A stretch of 64,000 nucleotides of DNA from Cyclobacteriaceae bacterium (GTDB lineage Bacteria; Bacteroidota; Bacteroidia; Cytophagales; Cyclobacteriaceae), in NCBI GenBank assembly GCA_016787725.1, contig JAEUTZ010000004.1, positions 186,001-250,000 on the forward strand, in the 5' to 3' direction. The position numbers and the translations under genes were made by a program. The notes under the pieces are model-generated. The model worked only from the letters and a program-made list of their open reading frames with translations. It had not been told where the DNA came from and made no database searches. Shown here piece by piece: positions 18,318 through 28,178 of the stretch. Numbering within the stretch: the first letter of the stretch is position 1; each line of letters starts with the position of its first letter.

Positions 18318-18759
18318 TGCTGATCGAATACGCATTCTCACGGTATTGATAAGTGCGTTTAACATTAACTGTGTTCCCAGAAGCGATACGAGTGGAGATC
18401 AATCCGTTAAGTTCCAGCAATATTTTGTTGCGGGCGAGACTCTCTACCAAAAGCATTGTGCCAATTGTCATCAGGTAAATGGAACGGGGTTAGGAAAGGT
18501 CTACCCACCTCTTGACAAATCTGATTTCATGGAAAGAAATTTTGAAGAGGTGGTTTGCCTTTTGAAGTTCGGAAAGAAGGGTCAAATTTGGGTGAACGGC
18601 AGCATGTACAACCAGGAAATGAAAGGTATTCCAGAGCTTACGGATTTGGAAGTCGCATCGATTACAACCTACATCTATAATAAGTGGAGTCACAAACGGG
18701 GGCTTGTGGAGGTGACCGAAACCACTGCTATTTTGAATGCTTGTGCGGCTCGCAGATGA
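18310..18759 (+). CDS. Class I cytochrome c, paralogous to the one near 12 kb
   Basis: 149 residues from the ATG at 18310, which has a good ribosome-binding site (GAAGGGAAG) and overlaps the SCO stop. A hydrophobic N-terminus (IRILTVLISAFNIN-C) may be a lipoprotein signal. The heme site is CANCH, followed by GTGLGKVYPPLDKSDFM and a candidate ligand methionine in NQEMKGIPEL. The arrangement of motifs is the same as in the protein at 11775-12185, so the two are likely paralogues. SCO plus cytochrome c points to respiratory electron transfer. Confidence 0.85.
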   Translation: MSSADRIRILTVLISAFNINCVPRSDTSGDQSVKFQQYFVAGETLYQKHCANCHQVNGTGLGKVYPPLDKSDFMERNFEEVVCLLKFGKKGQIWVNGSMYNQEMKGIPELTDLEVASITTYIYNKWSHKRGLVEVTETTAILNACAARR

Positions 18760-18817
18760 GGAACTTATTTTTACTTTCTGTTTTTTTTAACGTACTTAAG
18801 CGTGGTTTCAATAGCCT

Positions 18818-19867
18818 GTGAAAAAGCCCGACCACCGAAAGCTAATCTTCTCTCTGTTTGGTATTTTTCTCTTCTACGGGGTGATCATCTATCTGCTCCA
18901 TTCGATTGAACCTTCTGCACCTGGAGCCAAATTGAATAGCTGGCAGGATGGCCTATGGTATGTGGTGGCTACCATTACAACGGTTGGCTACGGAGATGTA
19001 TATCCGGTTACCTATTGGGGCCGCGCTCTCGGGTTTGTTGTTATGTTATCAAGTTTGGGTATTTATGGTTTTATTATCGGTCAGATCGCAAATTTTATGT
19101 CTACACTAAAAGAACAACGCGAACTCGGTCTCAATGGAACCGACTTCAAAGACCACGTAGTGATCATCGGGTGGAATGATTTCGGAAAATCAGTAATTAG
19201 TCACCTGGTTGCTGCCGGAAAACAAGTTGCAGTAATCACCAAAGAAAGGGCCTCGATCGATACGATCCGCGAGTATTACGATGATGACCATGTGTATACT
19301 CTGTACACTGACTATTCCAACTTCGATATGTTGGAGAAATCAAATATCCGGTACGCGTCCATTGTATTTGTTAACCTGAATGACGATACCGAAAAGCTTG
19401 TGTATGTTATCAACCTAAAGAAGCACTATGCCAATTTGAGTTATGTTGTAACCCTGGACAACGGGAACCTGAAAGGCACTTTTCAGAATGCCGGGGTTAC
19501 CTACACCATTTCTAAAAATGAAATTTCAGCCAAGTTACTGGCCAGCTACATTTTTGAACCAAACGTAGCCTTGTTCAGCGAAGAGATCCTGGCTTATGCA
19601 CACAATGAACACGAGTATGATATTAAAGAAATGAAAATTGCAGCCGACAATCCGTTCGTTGGTGTCTTTTATGATAAAGTCTTTTTCGATCTTAAAAAGA
19701 CCTGCAACGTGATTTTGATTGGATTGGTGAAAGTGGAAGGAACAGAGCGCAAGTTCTATAAAAATCCGGATGGGGCCATCAAGGTGGAGGCCGGTGATTT
19801 TTTAGTCATGATGATGGATGGAAAGGGCCAGACTTCAATCAAGAAACAATACCGGATGCAGGAATAA
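18818..19867 (+). CDS. Potassium channel with RCK (TrkA-N) domains
   Basis: 349 residues, GTG start. Two membrane helices (about 11-29 and 66-90) flank a pore loop with the selectivity filter TTVGYGD at residues 54-60. A cytosolic TrkA-N domain starts near 107 (HVVIIGWNDFGKSV, a Rossmann dinucleotide site), and a TrkA-C-like domain occupies the last ~75 residues (IKVEAGDFLVMMM). This is the two-helix MthK/Kch-like architecture of ligand-gated potassium channels. It is separated by 58 bases from the cytochrome c gene, so it may be the last gene of that transcript. Confidence 0.93.
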   Translation: MKKPDHRKLIFSLFGIFLFYGVIIYLLHSIEPSAPGAKLNSWQDGLWYVVATITTVGYGDVYPVTYWGRALGFVVMLSSLGIYGFIIGQIANFMSTLKEQRELGLNGTDFKDHVVIIGWNDFGKSVISHLVAAGKQVAVITKERASIDTIREYYDDDHVYTLYTDYSNFDMLEKSNIRYASIVFVNLNDDTEKLVYVINLKKHYANLSYVVTLDNGNLKGTFQNAGVTYTISKNEISAKLLASYIFEPNVALFSEEILAYAHNEHEYDIKEMKIAADNPFVGVFYDKVFFDLKKTCNVILIGLVKVEGTERKFYKNPDGAIKVEAGDFLVMMMDGKGQTSIKKQYRMQE

Positions 19868-19883
19868 AAATGCCCCAAAATGA

Positions 19884-19907
19884 AGGGCGGGCCCCTCAGC
19901 CCGCCCT
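19884..19907 (-). terminator. GC-rich hairpin between the channel gene and clpB
   Basis: A perfect 9-bp stem AGGGCGGGC/GCCCGCCCT with a 6-base loop. Read leftward it is followed by a T-rich stretch, fitting a terminator for clpB; read rightward it lacks a U tract. A second small hairpin (CCCGG-TGAC-CCGGG) lies at about 19938-19951. Confidence 0.6.
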
Positions 19908-19969
19908 AACCCCAAAAACCAAACCCCACAACACTTCCCGGTGACCCGGGACCTCACAGCCTTTATTGT

Positions 19970-22585
19970 TTAATTAACAACTTCCACTTCATCGAGGTTG
20001 ATAAACTCAAATTCAACCCCGTCCTTTAGATCAACAAAAATTACCGAGTCCTTGTTCACTTTTCCGGATAAAATTTGCTTCGATAATTCATTGAGAATTT
20101 CACGCTGCATCACCCGTTTAAGCGGCCTGGCGCCAAACTGAGGATCAAACCCTAATTTGGCAAGGCGATCGAGCGCTGCCTCGGAAATATCCAATTTCAC
20201 AGCCGTCTCTAATAAACGCTTTTGTACCAGCTTAAATTGTATCTCTACAATTTTTCTAATATCTGATTTGCTAAGTGGCCGGAACATAATGATTTCGTCA
20301 ATCCGGTTGATGAACTCGGGTCGTACGGATTTCTTCAACAGGGCCAACACCTCTTCTTTGGTGTTTTCAAGCACCTCGAAATAGTTATTCTCGGTGATTT
20401 TCTCAAAGTTCTCCTGGATCAGGTGCGACCCAATGTTCGTGGTCATAATAATAATCGTGTTCTTGAAGTTGGCCACACGACCTTTATTGTCGGTTAACCG
20501 GCCATCATCCAGTACCTGTAGTAAAATGTTGAACACATCCGGGTGCGCTTTCTCGATTTCATCTAACAAAATTACTGAATAAGGTTTGCGTCTCACCGAT
20601 TCCGTCAGCTGTCCACCCTCATCATACCCTACGTAGCCGGGGGGTGCACCAATCAACCGGCTTACACTGTGGCGTTCCTGGTATTCACTCATGTCAATGC
20701 GCACCATGGCGTTGTCATCATTAAAGAGATAATCAGCCAGTGCTTTCGATAATTCGGTTTTACCAACCCCGGTCGTTCCCATAAAAATGAACGAACCGAT
20801 AGGACGTTTTGGGTCTTGCAAACCGGCCCGGCTTCTGCGCACGGCATCACTGAGTGCCCGGATGGCCTCTTCTTGTCCGGCCACACGCTTACTTAACTCC
20901 TCTTCGAGGAGCAACAATTTTTCGCGTTCACTTTGCAGCATTTTGGAAACCGGAATGCCGGTCCACTTGGCAACGACCTCGGCAATGTCTTCACTGTCTA
21001 CCTCTTCTTTTAACAGAGAATGTTCGCCCTGCATCGCTTTCATTTTCACTTGCAGGTCCTTGAGTTGTTTCTCCGCCTGGGTGATTTTACCATATCGGAT
21101 TTCGGCCACCTTCCCATAGTCACCGGCTTTTTCTGCTTGTTCAGCTTCAAACTTCAGTCGTTCTATGTTTTCTTTTTCCTGGCGTAAATTGTTTACAATT
21201 GATTTTTCATTTTCCCACTGCGCTTTCAAGGCATTTCGTTTCTCGCTCAGCTCGGCAATTTCTTTGGTGAGAATCACTTCTTTTTCTTTATCCTTTTCTC
21301 TGCGGATTGCCTCCCGTTCAATTTCCAACTGCATGATTTTACGGTTTAGCTCATCGAGCTCTTCAGGTAAGGAATCCATCTCCAGCCGCAACTTGGCAGC
21401 AGCTTCATCCATCAGGTCAATTGCCTTGTCGGGAAGAAAGCGGTCGGAAATGTACCGGCTGGATAACTCCACCGAAGCGATTACAGCATCATCTTTAATG
21501 CGTACTCCGTGGTGCAATTCATATTTATCCTTGATGCCGCGCAAAATGGAAATGGAATCTTCTACCGAAGGTTCATCTACCATTACGGCCTGGAATCTTC
21601 TTTCCAGAGCTTTGTCCTTTTCAATGTATTTCTGATATTCTTTTAAGGTGGTGGCACCAATGGCATGCAATTCGCCCCGGGCCAGGGCTGGCTTCAACAG
21701 GTTGGCTGCATCCATAGCACCTTCACCGCCACCCGCTCCAATCAACGTGTGGATCTCATCAATGAAAAGAATTATCTCCCCATTCGAATCTGTTACCTCC
21801 TTGATCACCGCCTTTAATCGTTCTTCAAATTCTCCTTTGTATTTGGCACCGGCAACCAGCAGTCCCATATCCAGGGAAACCAGAATTTTTGATTTCAGAT
21901 TCTCAGGCACATCGCCATTCACAATCCGTTGAGCCATGCCCTCAACGATGGCCGTCTTGCCCACACCAGGTTCTCCTAAAAGAATGGGATTGTTTTTTGT
22001 TCTGCGCGAAAGGATCTGGAGCACCCGCCTGATCTCTTCATCGCGTCCAATCACCGGATCAATTTTTCCATTTTTGGCCAGTTCGTTCAGATTTTTCGAA
22101 TACCGCTCCAACGATTTATATTTCGCTTCCGCATTTTGATCGGTAACCTTGGCTCCGCCCCGTAATTCTTTAATGGCTTTGATCAACCCGGCTTTTTCAA
22201 AGCCGGCATCTTTCATCAGGGACGATACTTTGTCTTTGGTAGCCAGCAGCGCTAACAGCAAATGCTCTACAGCAATGTAGTCGTCTTTAAATTCCCGCAA
22301 CTCCTTTTCAGCCTGTTGTAACACGGTATTGATCGTGCCCGATAGGTAAGGTTGTTGACCGGAAACTTTTGGATAAGAATTGACAATTTCCTCCAACTTG
22401 GACTCCAGTATGGTCGAGTTGATGTTCAGCTTTTTGAACAAATAATTGGAAACATTTTCATCGGTTTCCAAAATCGCTTTCAGCAAGTGACCAGGTTCAA
22501 TGGCTTGTTGTTGTCGCGAAGTGGCAAGCTCGGCCGACTTCTGCAATGCTTCCTGCGACTTTATCGTGAATTTATCAAAGTTCAT
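19970..22585 (-). CDS. clpB: ATP-dependent disaggregase ClpB
   Basis: 871 residues, full length for ClpB. An N-terminal Clp_N domain (residues ~1-150) precedes AAA+ module 1 with Walker [10 protein letters not shown] near 207. The coiled-coil M-domain covers about 410-530 (rich in Glu, Lys, Arg). AAA+ module 2 has Walker [10 protein letters not shown] near 607 and the C-terminal small domain has FGARPLKR. The M-domain distinguishes it from ClpA/ClpC. It works with DnaK to rescue aggregated proteins after heat stress. It is divergent from the glycogen synthase gene; no CIRCE-type operator was found. Confidence 0.97.
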   Translation of the reverse strand: MNFDKFTIKSQEALQKSAELATSRQQQAIEPGHLLKAILETDENVSNYLFKKLNINSTILESKLEEIVNSYPKVSGQQPYLSGTINTVLQQAEKELREFKDDYIAVEHLLLALLATKDKVSSLMKDAGFEKAGLIKAIKELRGGAKVTDQNAEAKYKSLERYSKNLNELAKNGKIDPVIGRDEEIRRVLQILSRRTKNNPILLGEPGVGKTAIVEGMAQRIVNGDVPENLKSKILVSLDMGLLVAGAKYKGEFEERLKAVIKEVTDSNGEIILFIDEIHTLIGAGGGEGAMDAANLLKPALARGELHAIGATTLKEYQKYIEKDKALERRFQAVMVDEPSVEDSISILRGIKDKYELHHGVRIKDDAVIASVELSSRYISDRFLPDKAIDLMDEAAAKLRLEMDSLPEELDELNRKIMQLEIEREAIRREKDKEKEVILTKEIAELSEKRNALKAQWENEKSIVNNLRQEKENIERLKFEAEQAEKAGDYGKVAEIRYGKITQAEKQLKDLQVKMKAMQGEHSLLKEEVDSEDIAEVVAKWTGIPVSKMLQSEREKLLLLEEELSKRVAGQEEAIRALSDAVRRSRAGLQDPKRPIGSFIFMGTTGVGKTELSKALADYLFNDDNAMVRIDMSEYQERHSVSRLIGAPPGYVGYDEGGQLTESVRRKPYSVILLDEIEKAHPDVFNILLQVLDDGRLTDNKGRVANFKNTIIIMTTNIGSHLIQENFEKITENNYFEVLENTKEEVLALLKKSVRPEFINRIDEIIMFRPLSKSDIRKIVEIQFKLVQKRLLETAVKLDISEAALDRLAKLGFDPQFGARPLKRVMQREILNELSKQILSGKVNKDSVIFVDLKDGVEFEFINLDEVEVVN

Positions 22586-22709
22586 GAGTGATTGTGATTT
22601 GACTCGTTATCAACAAATTAGAATCCAGCTATGGTGCATTGGGTTTTTAAGAAATTTTGTCATTAAATTGTTCAGAAAACCGTGAGATTCAGTCACTTTG
22701 ACTTACCCT

Positions 22710-24521
22710 ATGCCAAAACGAACTCTTGTCGCTAAACCAACTAATCCAGCGTTGCTTGTAGAAGTTGCCTGGGAAGTGTGTAACCAAGTTGGGGGAATCT
22801 ATACAGTAATTCGATCAAAAGCACCCGCCATGATGAACCATTGGGCTGGGCATTTTTGTATGGTTGGACCCTATCTGAACAAGAACATATTAGCAGAATT
22901 GGAACCCTTGGAAGATGCAGCCGATGTATTTGGATTAGCAGCAGCCAACTTAAAGAAACGGGGATATGATGTGCTTTATGCAGAATGGTTGATTACCGGC
23001 AAACCGCGTGTCGTGCTACTCAATCCTAACGCGGTGGAAGAGAAGGCACTAAACGTTGTGAAATATCTTCTGTGGAAGAACCATCAGATCAGCACACCGC
23101 AAAAGAATCCATTAATTGATCAGGTTATTGGTTTTGCTTACCTCACCAAGTTGTTTATTGATGAATTGGTGAAGATCACGCGCGATCATCGCGTGTTGGC
23201 ACATTTTCATGAATGGATGGCAGGGTTACCCATTCTGGATATTAAGCGCGAGCGAATGCCTGTTAAAACGATCTTCACAACACACGCTACCCAATTGGGA
23301 AGGCACCTGGCAATCAACTCGCCCTTATTTTATGCACACCTACCGTTTTTCCGGTGGGAAGATGAAGCCGGCAAGTTTGGCGTGGAAACCGAGGCCGCGG
23401 TTGAGTACGGTTGTGCCCAGAGCTGTGATGTAATGACTACAGTAAGCGATGTTACGGCCCGCGAATGCAAACATTTGTTGCGAAGGAAGCCCGATTTCAT
23501 ATTACCAAACGGCTTGAACATCCAACGGTTTGAGGCCTTGCATGAATTTCAAAATCTGCACTCCACTTATAAAGATCAGATCCATCAGTTTGTGATGGGG
23601 CATTTCTTCAGTTCCTATTCGTTTGATTTGGATAAAACTGTTTATTTCTTCACCTCCGGCCGCTATGAGTATAAAAACAAAGGTTTCGATCTCACCCTGG
23701 AGGCGCTGGTGCACCTAAACCAACAATTAAAAGCGGAAAAATCGAACCTTACCGTTGTGATGTTCTTTGTCACCAAGCGTGAGTTTTATAGCATCAAACC
23801 GGAAGTGTTGCAGTCGCGTGCTGTGATGGAGGAGATCCGGCAAACCTGTGATGCCATTCAACGGCAGGTGGGCAAGCGGTTGTTTTTTGAAAGCACCATG
23901 CGGCAGGACCATCGCCTCCCGGCATTGAATGACTTCGTGGATGAATATTGGAAACTCCGGTATCGCAGAACCATTCAATCCTGGAAGAGCCAGAAAATGC
24001 CGTTGCCGGTAACCCATAAACTAGTTAACGAAGAGACTGATGAGATTTTACAGTTTCTGGTTCGGAGAAATTTATTGAATCGCGAAGAAGATAAGGTGAA
24101 GATAGTTTACCATCCGGATTTTATTAATCCGACCAACCCGCTCTTCGGAATGGACTACAGCCAGTTTGTACGCGGTTGCCATTTGGGAATATTCCCCAGC
24201 TACTATGAACCATGGGGATATACCCCGTTGGAGTGCATGGCCAGTGGAGTACCGGCCGTGACCAGCGACTTAAGCGGATTTGGAGACTACCTGCTCGATA
24301 ACATGCCGGATCATGAGAAGGGCGGCATGTTTGTAGTGGAGCGGGGAAAAAGAACGTTTGACTGGAGCGCCCGTCAATTAGCTTCTTTTTTGTATAAATT
24401 CTTACAACAAGACCGCAGGAGCCGGATCATGCAACGCAATAATGTCGAAAACTATTCCTCCGCTTTTGATTGGGAAAGCCTGATTAAGCATTATGAAGCG
24501 GCTTATGAATCCGTACTGTAA
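22710..24521 (+). CDS. Glycogen synthase, GT3 (eukaryote-like) family
   Basis: 603 residues from the ATG at 22710 (a TTG 12 bases upstream is also open). The N-terminus reads LLVEVAWEVCNQVGGIYTVI, the hallmark start of GT3 glycogen synthases; FTTHATQLGRHLA follows near 195. The C-terminal catalytic motif is FPSYYEPWGYTPLECMASG near 500-518 with the two conserved glutamates. It elongates glycogen from UDP-glucose. Most bacteria use GT5 GlgA; Bacteroidota frequently carry this type. It pairs functionally with glgP upstream. Confidence 0.9.
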   Translation: MPKRTLVAKPTNPALLVEVAWEVCNQVGGIYTVIRSKAPAMMNHWAGHFCMVGPYLNKNILAELEPLEDAADVFGLAAANLKKRGYDVLYAEWLITGKPRVVLLNPNAVEEKALNVVKYLLWKNHQISTPQKNPLIDQVIGFAYLTKLFIDELVKITRDHRVLAHFHEWMAGLPILDIKRERMPVKTIFTTHATQLGRHLAINSPLFYAHLPFFRWEDEAGKFGVETEAAVEYGCAQSCDVMTTVSDVTARECKHLLRRKPDFILPNGLNIQRFEALHEFQNLHSTYKDQIHQFVMGHFFSSYSFDLDKTVYFFTSGRYEYKNKGFDLTLEALVHLNQQLKAEKSNLTVVMFFVTKREFYSIKPEVLQSRAVMEEIRQTCDAIQRQVGKRLFFESTMRQDHRLPALNDFVDEYWKLRYRRTIQSWKSQKMPLPVTHKLVNEETDEILQFLVRRNLLNREEDKVKIVYHPDFINPTNPLFGMDYSQFVRGCHLGIFPSYYEPWGYTPLECMASGVPAVTSDLSGFGDYLLDNMPDHEKGGMFVVERGKRTFDWSARQLASFLYKFLQQDRRSRIMQRNNVENYSSAFDWESLIKHYEAAYESVL

Positions 24522-24543
24522 CATCAGAAAAACATACTTACAG

Positions 24544-24574
24544 TTGTTAGTCTGGCCCTGTTTAAATAAATTTC
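24544..24574 (+). promoter_or_regulatory. Bacteroidota-type promoter candidate
   Basis: TTG at 24544-24546, a 20-base spacer, then TAAATTTC at 24567-24574, close to the -33 TTG / -7 TAnnTTTG consensus of the Bacteroidota primary sigma factor. It is 31 bases before the metalloprotease start. Confidence 0.4.
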
Positions 24575-24604
24575 AAAATCATTAACCTAAACCTAACCAT
24601 ATTT

Positions 24605-25405
24605 ATGCTCAAACTAAGAACGCTCTCTTTTGGGGCTATCCTTACTGCGGGGGCCCTTTTTTCATGCCAAACGGAAGAAGTTCCGATGATGCAAGATGAG
24701 ATTTCGGATCTCACCCTTTCTCAAATCAGAAACCTAGGTTTCAATACCGACAATGTTACCCGTACTGAAGAGGGTTATCTGGTAGAGGGTGACATACTCT
24801 TACGAGATCAGGACTTATCCGGCCCTGCCGATTCAAAGAAATTAAGGATTGCCGAAGTTGAGCAATACCATACGTTTAACCTGGTATCCGGAGCCCCACG
24901 TACAATAGTGGTCACCACCAGTGGAAGCAACATAACTTCCCGGCTTTCTGATGGCATTGATGGAGCTATTGCCCGTTACAATGCACAAAATCTGGGACTC
25001 ACGTTTGTTCGGGGTGGCTCATCCGGTGGTGGGGATATTAACATCCGTGTTGTAAATACACGTCAATACATTGCATCGGCAGGTTTCCCTTCCGGTGGAG
25101 ACCCTTATGGTTCCATTAGCTATGCCAAGGCTTACAACAACTACAGCTTGGGATTTGTTACCACCGTAATTGCCCATGAAATAGGGCATTGCATTGGCTT
25201 CCGTCACACGGATTACATGAATCGTGCGTACAGTTGCGGATCGGGTGGTAATGAAGGTCAGGAAACGTCAGGAGTTGGCGCTGTTCACATCCCGGGCACC
25301 CCTACTGGTCCGGATGCAGCTTCCTGGATGTTGGCCTGCTTGAGCAGCACGACCGATAGACCGTTTAACAATAATGACCGAACTGCATTGGATTATCTGT
25401 ATTGA
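24605..25405 (+). CDS. Secreted zinc metalloprotease lipoprotein (HEIGH type)
   Basis: 266 residues. A lipoprotein signal ends in LFSC (Cys near residue 21). The catalytic zinc site HEIGHCIGFRH is at residues 191-201, the extended HExxHxxGxxH of metzincin-like peptidases, followed by a conserved Asp-Tyr (TDYMN). Upstream strands (RTIVVTTSG; GGDINIRVV) fit the Bacteroidota dual-action HEIGH peptidase family that includes flavastacin-like and protease B-like enzymes. Protein substrates and location (outer membrane surface) are inferred. Confidence 0.85.
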   Translation: MLKLRTLSFGAILTAGALFSCQTEEVPMMQDEISDLTLSQIRNLGFNTDNVTRTEEGYLVEGDILLRDQDLSGPADSKKLRIAEVEQYHTFNLVSGAPRTIVVTTSGSNITSRLSDGIDGAIARYNAQNLGLTFVRGGSSGGGDINIRVVNTRQYIASAGFPSGGDPYGSISYAKAYNNYSLGFVTTVIAHEIGHCIGFRHTDYMNRAYSCGSGGNEGQETSGVGAVHIPGTPTGPDAASWMLACLSSTTDRPFNNNDRTALDYLY

Positions 25406-25423
25406 TTATCGAATTAAGCTTTT

Positions 25424-25458
25424 AAAAAAGATGCCGGTTATTAACCGGCATCTTTTTT
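25424..25458. terminator. Bidirectional intrinsic terminator
   Basis: Perfect inverted repeat with 17-base arms (AAAAAAGATGCCGGTTA / its complement) around one central base, with A and T runs on both sides. It sits between the convergent metalloprotease and S8 protease genes and overlaps the stop end of the latter. Confidence 0.92.
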
Positions 25459-28061
25459 TATAGGATGATCAATCGCGAGGTGAGAATTCGACCATCATTT
25501 TTGAACACCCGCAACAGATAAGTTCCTCCCTTGAAATCTGAAAGATCCATACTCTTGACCGCTCCCGTATCTTCTATTCCCCGAATTAGCCGGCCGTATA
25601 CATCATAAATTCGGATGATGGCCGCTTCTTCGGTATCAATCACGATGCTTAACACATCCGTGCGCTGAACCGGATTGGGATATACATAAAGCCCGGATTC
25701 CTCCGCATAAAACACGACTTCTTCCTGACTAAAAACGGAAGCCTGTGAAGCAGGTTTTAATTGAACCCGATACATACCGATTCCAGGAAATGGTGCAGGG
25801 TCCTTCAATATGAGCGATGGGGATGTTGGATTCATGATACTTTCAATGGGTTGAAAAATGCCGTTGATGTTTCGCTCAAGTAGAATGGACTGGAGTTGGT
25901 AAGTAGTCCCCAATTCCAAATAAAAGCGGGCAGTATCGGTAACCAGGTATTGTTCTGCCCGGAAGCTAACCAGGTAGCAACCGGTTCCTTGTTGCCCATA
26001 ATCGATGGTTAATTCTCTTAACCCTGTTTTTCCGCCTACCACAGGGGCAACCGAAAAGTGTTGATTGGTTTGTGATTTTACAATTATGGCCAGTGTGTCG
26101 GAGGTAGAAAGAAAAGGTTCCAGGTATTGATCTCTCAAGGAATATAGTACATAGGATTCAGCTTGCGGATTCTTTCTCCACGTAAGCATCACATTGTCAT
26201 CGCAATTGAATCCAACCGTTAACCGATCAGGCCGGGAGATAGGAAAAACAACAGATTCATATTGATCCGAACCAATGGATAACCGGAGTTGCACGAGTGC
26301 CGTAGTATCCGGTACCTGCCAGTCATAGGAAAGTAATTTTAAATTCAGGTTCGGTTCAAGAACGGTCCAGTTGCTTTCTGAATCAAATCGATAAGCAAGG
26401 ACAGCCATGTCTTCAACTCCTTGCCAATGCCATCGAAGCAGCGTGGTTGTTCCGGACGCCATCGCGTCATTCTTTTGTGGGAAGGTCCATTCAAAACCAT
26501 TTCTGAATTCATAAGCAATAAAAAATTTCTGTGGACCCACTGGAACGTTGTGACCTGCGATCGTTAGCTGATAGGTTCCTGCTTCCGGAAATGATACGGT
26601 AATTTGTTCGACATTATTTAAGTGGTCTGCCCCACGCACTGCGTCTGCATTCAAAGCGCCCAGCGCTGGCGAAGGATTCAAAATCCAGGGATGCCAGACT
26701 TGTCCGCTGTTTGGGTGGTTCAAACTCATATCAAGATCATTCACTAAAGCATTGGATTGTACAGGATCGGCAGGAGGGTCACTCCAGACCAGCGTTATTC
26801 TAAGTTCAGCTTGATTGGTTGGCACAGGCAATGAAACGACAATTTCCTCCTGATCTTGGATGGTCGCTTCGAAATACGATCCTCGCTCCACGGTTCGCAA
26901 CGCATATAAAGCATCCACATTTCCATACCCGGACTCATAATCTACTTGGGGTCGTCCGGTGTCGAGGGCGCTGTTTATAAGAATCGCTTTTACTAATGCC
27001 GCATCGGGCAGCGTCAGGTTCTGTGAAAGAAAATGATTTTGTACCAGGGCGGCAATTCCGGAAACGACTGCAGCCGATTCGGATGAGCCGGCATCTCCAA
27101 AAGCCAGTAACTCTGGCTTAATACGACCATCATAAGCTGGGCCTCGCGAACTTTTTGGAACTACATTTCCATTGCGATCGGAAGAACCAACCGCCAAGGT
27201 GTTTTTGGAAACTTTGAATTGCCCGGTGAGATTGGCGACACCGGGTAGCCCTTGATAGGTGCCCTCGGGGGGTGTATTGTCGCCTGCGTTCCCGGACGAA
27301 AAGATGTGCAGGATTTTGGGATTGTCAATCACCGCCTGGTCATAAGCGGCTGATTCAACACCATAATAATTTTCAAGACCAACACCGTAAGAATGATTTT
27401 GGATCGATACATTCAAGGCCAGTAAGTCTGTGCTGGGGTCAGGTAGCAGACGCGAAAAATCGGACGTGGTAAGAGACGAACCCCAGGCAGCCCCCTTCGC
27501 CACCGGGTTGGAATTGCCACCACCTCCCGCCAGGGTAGCCATGAATGTTGCATGTAGGGTGGGCGGCTCATCAAATTGACTACTAAGTTTAACGCGGCCC
27601 CGAACATCCAGGTCCTGATGATCAAACGGTTTTTCCTTGATCGACAAGGTAATGGCATCACCGGTTATTTGTTCATACAACGAATGCACGGCAGTAGTTC
27701 CATTCAGTGTATGATCAAAGTTCCCCAAAATGGTTTCCTCTACGGCTATACGGTCCGCGCGATCAATAAAGTGTACGCCCGGCATAGTATGGAAGTCAGC
27801 AATCGAAAACTTCCTTTTGTTTGTGAGCTGAAACAGATTTTTGCCCAATCTCGTAAGCGTTAAGTCTTCAGGTTGATGGCTAGACCAGTTCAGGAATTCA
27901 CTGCTGTCGGAGGTAATCAATAAAACACGGTGGGCCTCATGTGTCAAAAGCGAGGGAGCAATACCCGGTAGTTGAGCGGTGATTTTTTGACTAAACGAGT
28001 TTGTAAATGTCAACACCATCCAAACCAGTAGCTGTGACTTTCGTTGCGAAGAAAAGGTCAT
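25458..28061 (-). CDS. Subtilisin-family (S8) protease with type IX secretion sorting domain
   Basis: 867 residues from the ATG at 28061, chosen because it gives a signal peptide (LLVWMVLTFTNSFSQ). The peptidase domain has the His region LHATFMATLAGGGG, the oxyanion Asn in SSGNAGDN and the Ser region GSSESAAVVSG. The usual DTG aspartate is not obvious; the aligned stretch is SIKEKPFDHQDLDV. Beta-sandwich domains follow and the last ~75 residues are a type A T9SS sorting domain (VYPNPV; IYDVYGRLI; GGTYLLRVF). It is secreted across the outer membrane by the gliding-associated type IX system. Confidence 0.88.
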   Translation of the reverse strand: MTFSSQRKSQLLVWMVLTFTNSFSQKITAQLPGIAPSLLTHEAHRVLLITSDSSEFLNWSSHQPEDLTLTRLGKNLFQLTNKRKFSIADFHTMPGVHFIDRADRIAVEETILGNFDHTLNGTTAVHSLYEQITGDAITLSIKEKPFDHQDLDVRGRVKLSSQFDEPPTLHATFMATLAGGGGNSNPVAKGAAWGSSLTTSDFSRLLPDPSTDLLALNVSIQNHSYGVGLENYYGVESAAYDQAVIDNPKILHIFSSGNAGDNTPPEGTYQGLPGVANLTGQFKVSKNTLAVGSSDRNGNVVPKSSRGPAYDGRIKPELLAFGDAGSSESAAVVSGIAALVQNHFLSQNLTLPDAALVKAILINSALDTGRPQVDYESGYGNVDALYALRTVERGSYFEATIQDQEEIVVSLPVPTNQAELRITLVWSDPPADPVQSNALVNDLDMSLNHPNSGQVWHPWILNPSPALGALNADAVRGADHLNNVEQITVSFPEAGTYQLTIAGHNVPVGPQKFFIAYEFRNGFEWTFPQKNDAMASGTTTLLRWHWQGVEDMAVLAYRFDSESNWTVLEPNLNLKLLSYDWQVPDTTALVQLRLSIGSDQYESVVFPISRPDRLTVGFNCDDNVMLTWRKNPQAESYVLYSLRDQYLEPFLSTSDTLAIIVKSQTNQHFSVAPVVGGKTGLRELTIDYGQQGTGCYLVSFRAEQYLVTDTARFYLELGTTYQLQSILLERNINGIFQPIESIMNPTSPSLILKDPAPFPGIGMYRVQLKPASQASVFSQEEVVFYAEESGLYVYPNPVQRTDVLSIVIDTEEAAIIRIYDVYGRLIRGIEDTGAVKSMDLSDFKGGTYLLRVFKNDGRILTSRLIIL

Positions 28062-28178
28062 GGGAAGTTCAATCGACCCATGCAAAGTAAGCATTCAACT
28101 GGACTTACGCCATTGGTATAAAATCATTGGCCGGCCGGCTTTAAATCACTACCTTCATCCCGGTTAAATCCATCTACC

